The position numbers were made by a program, and so were the translations under genes. Below are positions 45,013 to 54,262 of a stretch of 55,999 bases of DNA, piece by piece (position 1 is the first letter of the stretch; each line of letters begins with the position of its first letter). Below the pieces are notes generated by a model, which was given only the letters and a program-made list of their open reading frames with translations, did not search any database and was not told where the DNA came from. The stretch is taken from the NCBI GenBank assembly GCA_018829445.1, contig JAHJTV010000070.1:1-55999 (forward strand). Direction: 5' to 3'. Source of the DNA: a bacterium (GTDB lineage Bacteria; SAR324; XYD2-FULL-50-16).

Positions 45013-45181
45013 ATCAGCTCCTGTTTTGCAGTGATAAAGGCACTGGAATGTGGGCACTTGTCTTCTATAACCTTGAAGGTTTCTGCCCTTGTAAAAAACA
45101 CTTTCATAAATCCATTTTTGATGTGTTAATAGGATTGTATATAATATATTAATAAGCAGAACAGTCTCAGATGAGCACTTT

Positions 45182-45220
45182 TGTGCCCCATACAGTATTA
45201 AAAAAAACAAACTGTGCCCC
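45182..45220 (+). promoter_or_regulatory. Candidate MocR operator: two direct TGTGCCCC boxes
   Basis: TGTGCCCC occurs at 45182-45189 and 45213-45220, 31 bp start to start (about three helical turns), in the divergent region between the DUF2917 gene and the MocR gene. MocR/GabR-type regulators typically bind direct repeats spaced in this range. Inferred from spacing and location only. Confidence 0.4.
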
Positions 45221-45278
45221 TAATAAAACTCGACAATTGTATCTTTATTATTTTTCAAGCAGATGCGGAAATGGAATC

Positions 45279-46724
45279 ATGAAAACAACTGATATTGAAC
45301 CGGAAAAACGCACTTTATTATATGAAGAGATCGCTGATAAGATTTCAATCTCAATAGATGAAGGAACCTTCAAATCTGGGGATCGTATACCTTCAATCCG
45401 AAACCTGAGCTTGCAGATGCAGGTCAGCGTCAATACAGTAAGGGAAGCGTATGCTCTTTTAGAGGATAGGCGGGTGATAGAGGCTCGTCCGCAGTCCGGT
45501 TATTACGTCTCCGCCAGGCTCCCCGACATCCCTAATGAACCTGATTTTAAGAAAAAAGAGTTTAGTGCCAAGGAGTTCAGCGTCAGCGAACTTGTGCTGC
45601 AAGTCATGCGAGATGCTCACAACCCTGAACTGATTCAGTTTGGAGCTGCAGTACCCGATCTGGAATTGTTACCGATAGCAAAACTCACCCGTATGCTGTT
45701 CACAGAATCCCGCAAACACCCTGCTGAGAGCGTGTCATATGCCATTCCCCCTGGCTGTAAATATCTAAGATCACAGATATCCAAACACATGATCAATGCA
45801 GGGTGTATGCTCAGGCCGGATGAAATTGTCACTACAAATGGCGGCACTGAAGCAATATATCTGGCACTGAATGCTGTTTGCAAACCGGGTGATACGGTTG
45901 TAGTGGAATCACCGACCTATTTCAGTTTTCTGCAGATGCTTCAGGATCTGAAGTTGCGTCCGTTGGAGATCCCGGTTTCCTGTGTAGATGGGATCAGTCT
46001 TGATGCGTTACGTTATGTTTTGGAAAGCACCACAGTTAATGCCTGCCTGGTGATCACTAATTTTAATAATCCGGTAGGAGTCAGTATTCCTGATCCTAAA
46101 AAAAGAGAGCTGGTAAAACTGCTGGAACAATATGATGTGCCTTTGATTGAGGATGATGTTAACGGGGACCTCTCTTTTAAGGATCAGCGTCCGACTGTGG
46201 CAAAATCATATGATACAACGGGAAACATTCTACTGTGTTCCTCTTTTTCCAAAACCCTCGCTCCCGGGTATCGTGTAGGCTGGATTGCTCCAGGCAGATA
46301 CCAGGCAAAAGTGGAACGCTTTAAAATGGTAAGTAATGTGGCTTCTCCATCACCAGTGCAGTTAGCTATAGCTGAATTTCTGGCTAACGGAGGATACGAT
46401 CATCACCTGCGTTCCATTCGTCGAGCTTATGCCAAAAAAGTGGCCTTCATGGCAGAAGCGGTTGGTCACCATTTCCCCGAAGGAACCCGGATTACACGTC
46501 CTGAAGGCGGCAATACCTTATGGGTTGAGCTTCCGGAATATGTTGACACGGTTAATTTTTATGATAGCGCCATAAAAAATGGGATTACTATTGCCCCCGG
46601 TACTATCTTTTCCACAACAAAAAAATTCAGCCATTATATCCGACTTAATGCCGCCTATTGGTTCGATAAAAATGAATGGGCTGTCGAAACACTTGGTCGA
46701 ATCATTAAAGGTTTAAAACGGTAA
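45279..46724 (+). CDS. MocR-family regulator (GntR helix-turn-helix fused to aminotransferase-like domain)
   Basis: 481 residues. GntR winged helix at ~12-78 (LYEEIADKISISIDEGTFKSGDRIPSIRNLS...VSVNTVREAYALLE), fold-type I PLP domain at ~115-480 with Asn264 (TNFNNPVG), Asp292 and PLP lysine Lys325 (SSFSKTLAPGYRVGW). The domain senses PLP and an amino compound. I chose ATG 45279, where the GntR domain begins; an upstream in-frame ATG at 45171 adds 36 unlikely residues and overlaps the operator. It is followed after 7 bp by an EamA exporter, its likely target, and is probably autoregulated. Confidence 0.9.
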   Translation: MKTTDIEPEKRTLLYEEIADKISISIDEGTFKSGDRIPSIRNLSLQMQVSVNTVREAYALLEDRRVIEARPQSGYYVSARLPDIPNEPDFKKKEFSAKEFSVSELVLQVMRDAHNPELIQFGAAVPDLELLPIAKLTRMLFTESRKHPAESVSYAIPPGCKYLRSQISKHMINAGCMLRPDEIVTTNGGTEAIYLALNAVCKPGDTVVVESPTYFSFLQMLQDLKLRPLEIPVSCVDGISLDALRYVLESTTVNACLVITNFNNPVGVSIPDPKKRELVKLLEQYDVPLIEDDVNGDLSFKDQRPTVAKSYDTTGNILLCSSFSKTLAPGYRVGWIAPGRYQAKVERFKMVSNVASPSPVQLAIAEFLANGGYDHHLRSIRRAYAKKVAFMAEAVGHHFPEGTRITRPEGGNTLWVELPEYVDTVNFYDSAIKNGITIAPGTIFSTTKKFSHYIRLNAAYWFDKNEWAVETLGRIIKGLKR

Positions 46725-46731
46725 TTTTACC

Positions 46732-47670
46732 ATGATAAAGAATCTGCTCTTATATACATTTACTGTTTTGATCTGGGGGTCAACCTGGTTGGCCATCAAA
46801 TTTCAGCTGGGAGATGTTGCTCCGATGATTTCGGTTGCTTATCGTTTCTCCCTGGCAGCCATAATTCTGTTGATATTTTGTACTACAACCGGCTTAAATC
46901 TGCGATTCGGGCTGAAGGACCATATGAATATGGCACTTTTAGGTACCTTTCTGTTCTCGCTGAACTATTGGTTGGTCTATATTTCGGAAATTCATCTTAC
47001 CAGTGGACTGGTGGCTGTTATTTTTTCCTCCATTGTCCTTTTTAATACCTTTAACGGCTACTTGATATTAAGATCCCCCATAACCTTGAGTATGATTATG
47101 GGTGCGGTGATAGGTATTTTGGGAATTGCTCTTGTGTTTCGCAACGAAATAGTCTCCTTCGATTTCACAAATGATGCTTTGTACGGACTTTCATTGGGTT
47201 TCGTTGCGGCTTTTATCGCTTCTTTAGGAAATATCACCGCGGAATACAGTCAAAAACGAGGCCTGCCGATCGTTCAAACCAATGCATTTGGAATGACTTA
47301 TGGTGCCATAATAATGCTGTCGGTTTCATTTTTATCCGGACAGACCTTTACCTTTCCCCTCTCTCTCTCCTATATTGGTTCACTGTTCTATTTATCCGTT
47401 TTAGGATCAATTGTCGCTTTCGGACTCTATTTGACATTGCTGGGAAGAATCGGGTCTGCCAAGGCAGCATATTCCATTATGCTGACACCCATTGTAGCAT
47501 TGGTTTTTTCCACCTTCTTTGAAGAGTACCAATGGTCAACCAGCGCTTTTACCGGATTGGCACTGGTTCTGATCGGGAATGTTATTCTGTTACAAAGCAG
47601 ATTTAGGATGCAAAAACCACCCATGAACACACCTGATCTGAAACCTGTTCCTCTGGGTTTGGAAAATTGA
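46732..47670 (+). CDS. EamA/DMT-family transporter
   Basis: 312 residues with ten hydrophobic segments forming two EamA repeats (VLIWGSTWLAIKFQLGDVAPMISVAYRF in the first; LYLTLLGRIGSAKAAYSIMLTPIVALVFS in the second). Members export amino acids, metabolites or aromatic compounds. It starts 7 bp after the MocR gene, so both are in one operon; the MocR-exporter pairing suggests efflux of an amino compound (inference). Confidence 0.9.
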   Translation: MIKNLLLYTFTVLIWGSTWLAIKFQLGDVAPMISVAYRFSLAAIILLIFCTTTGLNLRFGLKDHMNMALLGTFLFSLNYWLVYISEIHLTSGLVAVIFSSIVLFNTFNGYLILRSPITLSMIMGAVIGILGIALVFRNEIVSFDFTNDALYGLSLGFVAAFIASLGNITAEYSQKRGLPIVQTNAFGMTYGAIIMLSVSFLSGQTFTFPLSLSYIGSLFYLSVLGSIVAFGLYLTLLGRIGSAKAAYSIMLTPIVALVFSTFFEEYQWSTSAFTGLALVLIGNVILLQSRFRMQKPPMNTPDLKPVPLGLEN

Positions 47671-48033
47671 TCAAGTTCTGCCTGACGGTAAATTGTGACA
47701 CAAATCTGTTATAATATATTTTTCTCAATCAAAGAAGAAATTTACCCCAACCTACTCCTCAGACAAGTCTGTTCAATCGTCCGTAAGAGCCTGATAGTAA
47801 ATGATTTGCAGAACAGCGCAAATTCATTATGATTCATTTTCCTGATGGTTTTTAAATTTTGTGAACCTGTGTGTTCACAAATCAATTTTTGAGTCGTACA
47901 CTTTTGTTTACTACGATTTCAAATGATGAACCGATTATTGAGTCACTGTATTTAGAAAAGGATTTGAATAGAATGGAGATGCAAGAAGTTACAAATCTAA
48001 GCCAATACATTTTCAGATTAGAGGAGGTGAACT
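47671..48033. other. Intergenic stretch, no convincing gene
   Basis: 363 bp. A 62-codon GTG-initiated frame at 47871-48059 runs through the ribosome-binding site of the next gene and has no recognised motif. The strong Shine-Dalgarno AGGAGGTGA at 48021-48029 belongs to the gene at 48034. Confidence 0.4.
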
Positions 48034-48591
48034 ATGAGTGTAAGAGATCGGTGGATTAACCTTGTCTATAAAGCAGCAACCGGTAGCAGAAAAATCCGGC
48101 TGATGTTAACACCCATTGTTGGATTATCTTTTGTTTTCTTTACAATTTGTTTTATTATCCTATCCTTTTTCATTGATAGTCTTCTTGGACTTTCGGATTT
48201 TCTGCCAGTTCCAGTGAATTATCTGATTTCAGTGCCTCTGCTTGTGGTCGGATTGAGTCTGGTGTTCTGGTCTGTAGTGAATTTTCTGAAGGTAAAAGGA
48301 ACACCGGTTCCCTTTAACCCACCGCCGGAACTTGTTGCTTCAGGCCCATACAGGTATGCCAGAAACCCTATGCTGGGTGGTCTTTTTACTGTGATGTTCG
48401 GAATCGGTGTTCTCTGCCAATCAATTTCCCTGGTTTTCTTTTTCACACCACTGTTTATTCTAATCAATGTGGTAGAATTAAAACTTATTGAAGAACCGGA
48501 ACTGGAAATGCGATTGGGGAAACCTTATATTGACTATCGCAAGAAGACGCCCATGTTTTTCCCGGGCGGAAAATTTAGACAGTCAGGATAG
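48034..48591 (+). CDS. Isoprenylcysteine carboxyl methyltransferase-like membrane protein (PEMT/ICMT family)
   Basis: 185 residues with four to five transmembrane segments. The C-terminal half carries the family signature: LVASGPYRYARNPMLGG, then VVELKLIEEPELEMRLGKPYIDYRKKTPMFFP (E-E-P-x-L-x-x-x-x-G-x-x-Y-x-x-Y), which forms the SAM pocket of ICMT/PEMT-type methyltransferases. Bacterial members methylate lipids or are of unknown function. ATG 48034 has an excellent ribosome-binding site. Confidence 0.88.
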   Translation: MSVRDRWINLVYKAATGSRKIRLMLTPIVGLSFVFFTICFIILSFFIDSLLGLSDFLPVPVNYLISVPLLVVGLSLVFWSVVNFLKVKGTPVPFNPPPELVASGPYRYARNPMLGGLFTVMFGIGVLCQSISLVFFFTPLFILINVVELKLIEEPELEMRLGKPYIDYRKKTPMFFPGGKFRQSG

Positions 48592-48669
48592 GCTGTTTGA
48601 GAAAAAGAAGTGGAAGAGCCTTTTGATTATTGATAGCAAGTATTTTTTACCAATCACAAAAAAGGGATT

Positions 48670-48963
48670 ATGGAATATATAGAAATTATCGGGTTTATTG
48701 CAGGCTCAATCGCTGTAGCAGCTTTTCTTCCTCAAGCCGTTAAAACATTTAAAACAAAGGAGGCACAGGATTTATCATTCGTGATGCTTTTATTACAAAC
48801 CACCTGTGTCTTTCTTTGGATGGTTTACGGTATTCTAAAAAACTCACCATCACTGATGATCTGTAACTTCGCTACGCTTTTGATTGTTGGAAGTGTATTT
48901 TTAATGAAAATTCGTTATGGAAAGAGGGAATCATTAAAGACAGGTGCAATTAAAAATTCCTAA
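48670..48963 (+). CDS. SemiSWEET-type sugar transporter (PQ-loop)
   Basis: 97 residues with three transmembrane helices and the PQ motif in GSIAVAAFLPQAVKTFKTKEAQDLS (Pro21-Gln22), then FLWMVYGILKNSPSLMICN. SemiSWEETs form dimers that move sugars by facilitated diffusion. Length matches the family. The C-terminal ~15 residues are a basic tail. Confidence 0.92.
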   Translation: MEYIEIIGFIAGSIAVAAFLPQAVKTFKTKEAQDLSFVMLLLQTTCVFLWMVYGILKNSPSLMICNFATLLIVGSVFLMKIRYGKRESLKTGAIKNS

Positions 48964-49005
48964 AAAACGAATGTTCCTACTTCCTTGAAGATATAAAACA
49001 AAATA

Positions 49006-49749
49006 GTGAAAAAACTAATTATTTGTGTATTGGGTATTCTATTATTAACCAGTGACTGTCTGGCCGAAAAGACCGGTTTTTATCCCGACGTCACGAATAA
49101 CGAATGTGCTATCTTGCTCCATGGTTTGGCTAGAACTTACAAATCCATGCTACCCATGGAGAAGGCACTACATAAGAAAGGATATAATGTTGTTAATGTT
49201 GATTATCCCTCTCGGAAATTTAAGATTGAACAGCTGGCCGAAGATGTCATTCCACAAGCACTTGACAGATGCGCTTTAAAAAACAGCGTTAAGTTACACT
49301 TCGTCACTCATTCCATGGGTGGTATTCTGGTGCGATACTATCTATCAAAAAACAGCATCACAAGTCTTGGCAGGGTTGTGATGCTGAGCCCCCCAAATAA
49401 CGGGAGTGAAGTTGTTGATAAAATAGGAAATATACCGCCAATCCGCTGGTTCAATGGACCTGCCGGTCAGCAGTTAGGAACTTCTGAAAAGGGTCTTCCA
49501 CGGAAACTCGGCGCAGTGAAATTTGAACTGGGAGTGATAACAGGAAACAAAAGCATCAACATCCTGCTTTCGCTCCTGATTCCGGGTGATGACGATGGTA
49601 AGGTATCGATTAAAAATGCCAGGGTTGATGGTATGTCTGATTTTCTTGTCCTGCCCCATACTCACCCCCTCATCATGGAGAGTGAAGATGTTATTTATCA
49701 GGTGATTTATTTTTTGCAGTCTGGACATTTTGATAAGACTATACAATAA
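49006..49749 (+). CDS. Secreted alpha/beta hydrolase (triacylglycerol-lipase/PGAP1-like)
   Basis: 247 residues starting at GTG 49006 (there is no closer ATG). Signal peptide KKLIICVLGILLLTSDCLA (~1-20). Lipase pattern: CAILLHGLARTYKSM, nucleophile THSMGG (Ser103), LSPPNNGSEVVD, acidic DDDG (195-198) and His in LPHTHPLI (218 or 220). Related enzymes hydrolyse lipids in the periplasm or outside. Stands 42 bp after the SemiSWEET gene on the same strand. Confidence 0.85.
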   Translation: MKKLIICVLGILLLTSDCLAEKTGFYPDVTNNECAILLHGLARTYKSMLPMEKALHKKGYNVVNVDYPSRKFKIEQLAEDVIPQALDRCALKNSVKLHFVTHSMGGILVRYYLSKNSITSLGRVVMLSPPNNGSEVVDKIGNIPPIRWFNGPAGQQLGTSEKGLPRKLGAVKFELGVITGNKSINILLSLLIPGDDDGKVSIKNARVDGMSDFLVLPHTHPLIMESEDVIYQVIYFLQSGHFDKTIQ

Positions 49750-49871
49750 CCCTGATACAGAAGAATTGGATAAGTACCGGGACTGATATGATCAAATCTT
49801 CCAAGTCATTGACCTAATAGTGCATGGGGCAGAAAATATGGAGAATTTTATTAAAAAGGAGACAACAAGAG

Positions 49872-50273
49872 ATGAAGAAAGAAACCAAAGGAGTTTATCA
49901 CTTCAGCCAGATCACTTCCAAAAAAGCTGACATAGAGGATGAAAAGGGATTAAAGCAGTTGGCTTTTATCAGTGAGGAGTTGAACAATAACTTATTTCTG
50001 TTTCTTTGGATTGATAAACTGAATGATGTTAACAGGTTTCAATTCTTTTTTTACGAAAAAGTGATTGAATGGTCATCGGAATCAGGTGCTACAACCAATA
50101 TAACAAACAGACTGAATCAGGAAGAGATGAACGGGAAGATTGGGATACAGAAAGGGATTAGAACACTGACCCATGTTGATGATCCGGCGATGATAACCCA
50201 AACATTAGAAATCATTGACCAATCAGTTTTCCCTCTTGGAATTAAGGATATCCTCAAAAGTAGAATTACCTGA
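49872..50273 (+). CDS. Hypothetical cytoplasmic protein
   Basis: 133 residues from ATG 49872, preceded by AAGGAG at 49856-49861; an upstream frame extension to 49824 is unlikely because it would contain that site. Mixed alpha/beta composition (KGLKQLAFISEELNNNLFLFLWIDKLNDVNRFQFFFYEKVIEW), no signal, no transmembrane helix, no recognised family. Possibly single-gene transcript. Confidence 0.65.
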   Translation: MKKETKGVYHFSQITSKKADIEDEKGLKQLAFISEELNNNLFLFLWIDKLNDVNRFQFFFYEKVIEWSSESGATTNITNRLNQEEMNGKIGIQKGIRTLTHVDDPAMITQTLEIIDQSVFPLGIKDILKSRIT

Positions 50274-50561
50274 TGATTCTTTAGAAATAACTCACAGAAG
50301 TCTTGATCAGGTCAGCAAGCGGACAAGATAAAAGGATTCATCATTCATAACTGGGTAATAATCTAAGCCCAGCGGATAGGAAAAAATTTCTAAAAATAAA
50401 ATACAATCATCATCTTTCTCATTATTTCTTTTTGTCTTTAGAGCTAAAAATCTTGAACTACAATTTTCATTGGTGTATTGTTTAAATTGTCTGCATTGAG
50501 TTTAAGATTATGGAAGCAAAAACAAACTGGAGGCTAACTCTCCGGAAACGAAGGGAAAGAA

Positions 50562-51830
50562 TTGAAAGATATAGTTTATTGGATGGATCCTCGTCCAATA
50601 GTAAAAGATTACAGCATAAGCCATGTCCCATCCAAAACGGATGTATTGCTGATAGGCAGCGGATATACGTCCGTAGTAACCGCAATTTACCTTGCCAAAG
50701 CAGGTGTGAAAACAGTCGTAATCGATAAGGGAGAGATCGGGTCGGAAGCGAGCAGTAAAAATGGCGGTATGGTTTTAACCGGATTGAGTGTCAGTTTTTA
50801 TAAAATATTGAAACAGTTCGGTAAGGATAAACTTAAACAATATTTCGCTGAATCGCTTTCTTCCATAGACTGTGTGGAACAACTTGTTAACGAAGGCCAG
50901 ATCGATTGCGATTTCTTAAGATGCGGTCACTTTGAAGTTGCTTATAAGCCTTCCCATTTTGATGGTTTAAAAGAGGAAGCCGAGTTTTTGGAGGAAACAC
51001 TGGGACATCAAACCAGTCTTGTGTTTCCGGAGAAAATGCAGGAAGAACTGGCATCGGAGTCCTATCACGGTGGTTTGATTGATTCTAAAAGTGCATCCGT
51101 TCAACCGGCGAAATATATGGCCGGACTGGTTGCTCTTGCTGAGAAAGTAGGGGTTGAGTTTTCCTCATATGTCGAAGCTGCCCTGGTAAAAAAGATAAAC
51201 GGTCGTTTTGAAATCATAACCAATATGGGGGTTGTCAAGGCCGACAATGTCGTAATCGGAACCAATGGATACACAACTCTGGTATCCCCTTGGTTAAAAA
51301 AGAGAATCGTTCCGGTTGAAAGCTTTATGATTGCAACAGAAAAACTACCTGATGGTGTGATTAAGACGTTAATTCCGAATAATCGAATGGTGTTTGATAC
51401 CAAACGTTTTCTTTACTACTTTAGATTGTCACCTGATCGTCAGCGGATTCTTTTTGGAGGAAGACCCAGGAGAACAACAACCAATACCAAAGAAAAAGCC
51501 GATCAAATGAAGGAGGATCTATTAACGGTTTTTCCACAATTGGACTCTTATAAAATAGACTACGCCTGGGGAGGAAAAATTGGCTTTACTGTTTCCAGAT
51601 TCCCCATGATTGGCGTAAACAAAGGAATCTACTATGCCATGGGGTATTGCGGCCATGGCGTTGCCATGGCAACTTATCTGGGATCAAAACTATCTCGATT
51701 TATTCTGGAAAATAAGCTTGATACCGTTTTTGCAGAAAACAAAGCTTTTCCTATTCCTTTCAATAGAGGTAATCCCTGGTTCTTGCCGATTGCGCACAAC
51801 TGGTTTCGGCTTATGGACAGGATCTCTTAA
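50562..51830 (+). CDS. FAD-dependent oxidoreductase, DAO family (PuuB-like)
   Basis: 422 residues. An N-terminal Rossmann motif for FAD, DVLLIGSGYTSVVTAIYLAKAG, is followed by GEIGSEASSKNGGMVL, which in PuuB and OrdL-type oxidases precedes the covalent or tight flavin site. A C-terminal motif KIGFTVSRFPMIGVNKGIYYAMGYCGHGVAMATYLG closes the FAD site. It probably oxidises an amine or amino acid (glycine-oxidase/polyamine-catabolic-like). The start is probably TTG 50562; ATG 50583 seven codons later is an alternative. No operon partner. Confidence 0.88.
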   Translation: MKDIVYWMDPRPIVKDYSISHVPSKTDVLLIGSGYTSVVTAIYLAKAGVKTVVIDKGEIGSEASSKNGGMVLTGLSVSFYKILKQFGKDKLKQYFAESLSSIDCVEQLVNEGQIDCDFLRCGHFEVAYKPSHFDGLKEEAEFLEETLGHQTSLVFPEKMQEELASESYHGGLIDSKSASVQPAKYMAGLVALAEKVGVEFSSYVEAALVKKINGRFEIITNMGVVKADNVVIGTNGYTTLVSPWLKKRIVPVESFMIATEKLPDGVIKTLIPNNRMVFDTKRFLYYFRLSPDRQRILFGGRPRRTTTNTKEKADQMKEDLLTVFPQLDSYKIDYAWGGKIGFTVSRFPMIGVNKGIYYAMGYCGHGVAMATYLGSKLSRFILENKLDTVFAENKAFPIPFNRGNPWFLPIAHNWFRLMDRIS

Positions 51831-51912
51831 GATTGTTACCCCAGTTTTTCCATTTTTAACGCCAAACGACCAAATATCGCTGATTCCTTAAACAACACAT
51901 TCCGGACTATCT

Positions 51913-52671
51913 CTATAATTCTGCCAACTTTTTATTCTTTATTTCTACCTTATCCAATACCTGCGAACATAAGGTTTCTTGACCTTGTGAAAGCCCCTCC
52001 AGCAACCAGACAACTCTGACGGTATGGGGGGCGTTATCGGCAGCCCAGCTCATAGTACGGATGGATAACATTTTGCAGAATATGTCCTTTATTAGAATAT
52101 TTTTATACTCCTCTGGAAACCGGAGAGACAAATATGTACTTTCCAGCAATTCTGATGATGTTGAGGTTAACTTAAATTCGCAGAATACACTTTTGATACT
52201 TAAATTAATGACATCCGCCTCTACATTCTCCCGATCAAAATGGATGACGGCTTTGGTACCAGGAATACTATAGCGCTGCATTTTTCTTGATTTTCTGGGA
52301 TCGCAAACCCTGTTGATCATTTCTCTCAATTCAGAAGAGGAAAATGGGGCAAGTAGGGTGTGTATTACACCATGCGCTTTCAATTCATCAATATGCTGAT
52401 CTGAAGAGGTTGAAGTAAAAATAATAACAGGGGTTTCAGCATTAACAGGAGTAGATCGGATTTTTGTCCGCAGTTCATGCCCGTCATAATCACGCAAGTA
52501 GATGCCACACAGAACAACATCTATTTTTTGCTTTTTTGCCAGTTCTTCTGCTTCTTTACCCGAGCCGGCTTCCATCGGCTGTACATCGTCCAATTCAGCA
52601 AGCAGATATCCTTTCAGCAGATTGCGAATAACTTTGGAGTCATGAACGATTAATACCTTTCTGTAAATCAT
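51913..52671 (-). CDS. Degenerate receiver domain fused to a PilZ-like domain
   Basis: 252 residues. The N-terminal receiver fold (~4-122) lacks key residues: the phospho-acceptor position in VVLCGIYLRDYDG is Gly56 instead of Asp, only one acidic residue (Asp11) remains in VLIVHDS, and the conserved Lys is Ala108 (LLAPF); Thr86 is kept. The C-terminal part (~125-250) begins RKSRKMQRYSIPGTKAVIHF...ADVINLSIKSVFCEF, resembling a PilZ domain (cyclic-di-GMP binding), though its arginine motif is imperfect. Likely a phosphorylation-independent adaptor. Not in an operon. Confidence 0.8.
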   Translation of the reverse strand: MIYRKVLIVHDSKVIRNLLKGYLLAELDDVQPMEAGSGKEAEELAKKQKIDVVLCGIYLRDYDGHELRTKIRSTPVNAETPVIIFTSTSSDQHIDELKAHGVIHTLLAPFSSSELREMINRVCDPRKSRKMQRYSIPGTKAVIHFDRENVEADVINLSIKSVFCEFKLTSTSSELLESTYLSLRFPEEYKNILIKDIFCKMLSIRTMSWAADNAPHTVRVVWLLEGLSQGQETLCSQVLDKVEIKNKKLAEL

Positions 52672-52955
52672 AGCTTGATTTGGATTTCAGGTTGTTTTTT
52701 TAATACTGGGCTTAATGAAACAACAAATCTAACTCTACTCATCAAACACGTTTTTGTTCTTCCCTGGAGGGGGGTACATTTTTCTCCTATTATTGTTAAT
52801 CTATGAAATAACGCCTATAATTGCATCTTAATCCGGAACAAAGAACAGGGGTGACTGGAGAATTATATCATTTGCCAGTTTGTTAAGTCAAAATGTATCC
52901 TTTTCCCATGTTAAGTAGACTGCTTGTATTTGCTCGCTCGTCATAAAGGAGACAT

Positions 52956-53906
52956 ATGAAGAATCGAATTACCCGGCTTTTTAATATTGAGTATCCTATA
53001 ATTCAAGGGGGAATGATCTGGTGCAGTGGCTGGAAACTGGCTTCAGCCGTCAGCAATGCAGGTGGATTGGGTCTGATAGGTTCCGGTTCAATGTATCCAG
53101 ACGTTCTTCGTGAACATATTGGAAAGTGTAAACAGGCAACACAAAAACCGTTTGGTGTGAATGTACCCCTGCTTTATCCGGACATTCAGCAGTTAATGGA
53201 TATCATTGTCGAAGAGGAGGTGCCCATTGTTTTTACCTCTGCCGGAAACCCCAAAACATGGACTTCGTTCATGAAAGACAAAGGGATCAAAGTTGCACAT
53301 GTGGTCTCAAATGTGCGATTTGCCAAAAAGTGTGAAGAGGCGGGAGTGGATGCCATCGTCGCCGAAGGGTTCGAAGCCGGTGGTCACAATGGCAGGGAGG
53401 AAACAACAACCTTTTGCCTGATTCCCATGGTAAAAGATGCTGTTTCTCTGCCCTTAATTGCGGCAGGAGGGATTGGTAACGGACGTGGCATGCTTGGCGC
53501 CATGGCCTTAGGAGCAGAGGGGGTGCAGATTGGCAGCCGTTATGCAGTCAGTGAGGAAAGTTCGGCTCATCAATTATTCAAAGATAAGATTGTGGAAACA
53601 GTTGAAGGAGATACGGTTTTAACCCTGAAACAGTTGACTCCCGTCCGCATTATCAAGAATAAATTCTACAATAACATATTTAAAGCGGAACAAGAGGGTG
53701 CCTCAATTGATACGTTCATAAAATTACTGGGAAAAAGAAGATCCAAACAAGGTATGTTTGAAGGAAACCTGGAAGAGGGAGAACTGGAAATTGGACAGAT
53801 TTCAGCCGCTATCAACGATATCAAGCCTGCCGGACAAATCACCAAAGAGATCTGGCAGGAATTTCTAAAATACAGGCAGGATCTACTAAATCTGGATGTT
53901 TCATAA
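52956..53906 (+). CDS. Nitronate monooxygenase (2-nitropropane dioxygenase/FabK-like)
   Basis: 316 residues, FMN-binding TIM barrel. N-terminal YPIIQGGMIWCSGWKLASAVSNAGGLG, glycine-rich AEGFEAGGHNG (catalytic His region) and phosphate-binding LIAAGGIGNGRGMLGAMALGAEGVQIGSR are the family motifs. Members oxidise nitronates or, in FabK, reduce enoyl-ACP; without neighbouring fatty-acid genes the oxidase role is more likely, but the two cannot be separated by eye. ATG 52956 has AAGGAG 7 bases upstream. Confidence 0.88.
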   Translation: MKNRITRLFNIEYPIIQGGMIWCSGWKLASAVSNAGGLGLIGSGSMYPDVLREHIGKCKQATQKPFGVNVPLLYPDIQQLMDIIVEEEVPIVFTSAGNPKTWTSFMKDKGIKVAHVVSNVRFAKKCEEAGVDAIVAEGFEAGGHNGREETTTFCLIPMVKDAVSLPLIAAGGIGNGRGMLGAMALGAEGVQIGSRYAVSEESSAHQLFKDKIVETVEGDTVLTLKQLTPVRIIKNKFYNNIFKAEQEGASIDTFIKLLGKRRSKQGMFEGNLEEGELEIGQISAAINDIKPAGQITKEIWQEFLKYRQDLLNLDVS

Positions 53907-54262
53907 TATCGGAGTTTCGTGTAACAGAGATTCTGGATTTTTGATTTCATCTCCATACTTGAGCCTTTAATCAGAGTCTCAAGCTGATTTAGTGGCTTTG
54001 CCTGTTATTCTAAACCTATGCGATGAAGGTTTCAATATAATATAGGTTGGCTTATTGCTGATTTGTGACGGGACTCAAAATATAAATTATATTTGCATGA
54101 CCCATCTGGATATTGATTGGTTTTAACTCTCAATTCTGCTAGTTTCTAAAGTAAAATCTTTCATTCCAACTTACCGGGTTATCTGAATAACTGGATGGAT
54201 GCAAGCAGAGAATCCACGGTTTATTGTACATAGAAGGCGTCCCAAGAACGTTTTTCCAAAGA
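53907..54262. other. Intergenic stretch, nothing recognised
   Basis: 356 bp A+T-rich DNA between two plus-strand genes. No gene, terminator or repeat stands out; the promoter of the HD-GYP gene should be here. Confidence 0.4.

Noticed and set aside
47871..48059. 62-codon GTG-initiated frame before the methyltransferase-like gene
   Set aside because: It reads through the strong ribosome-binding site of the next gene and has no motif.
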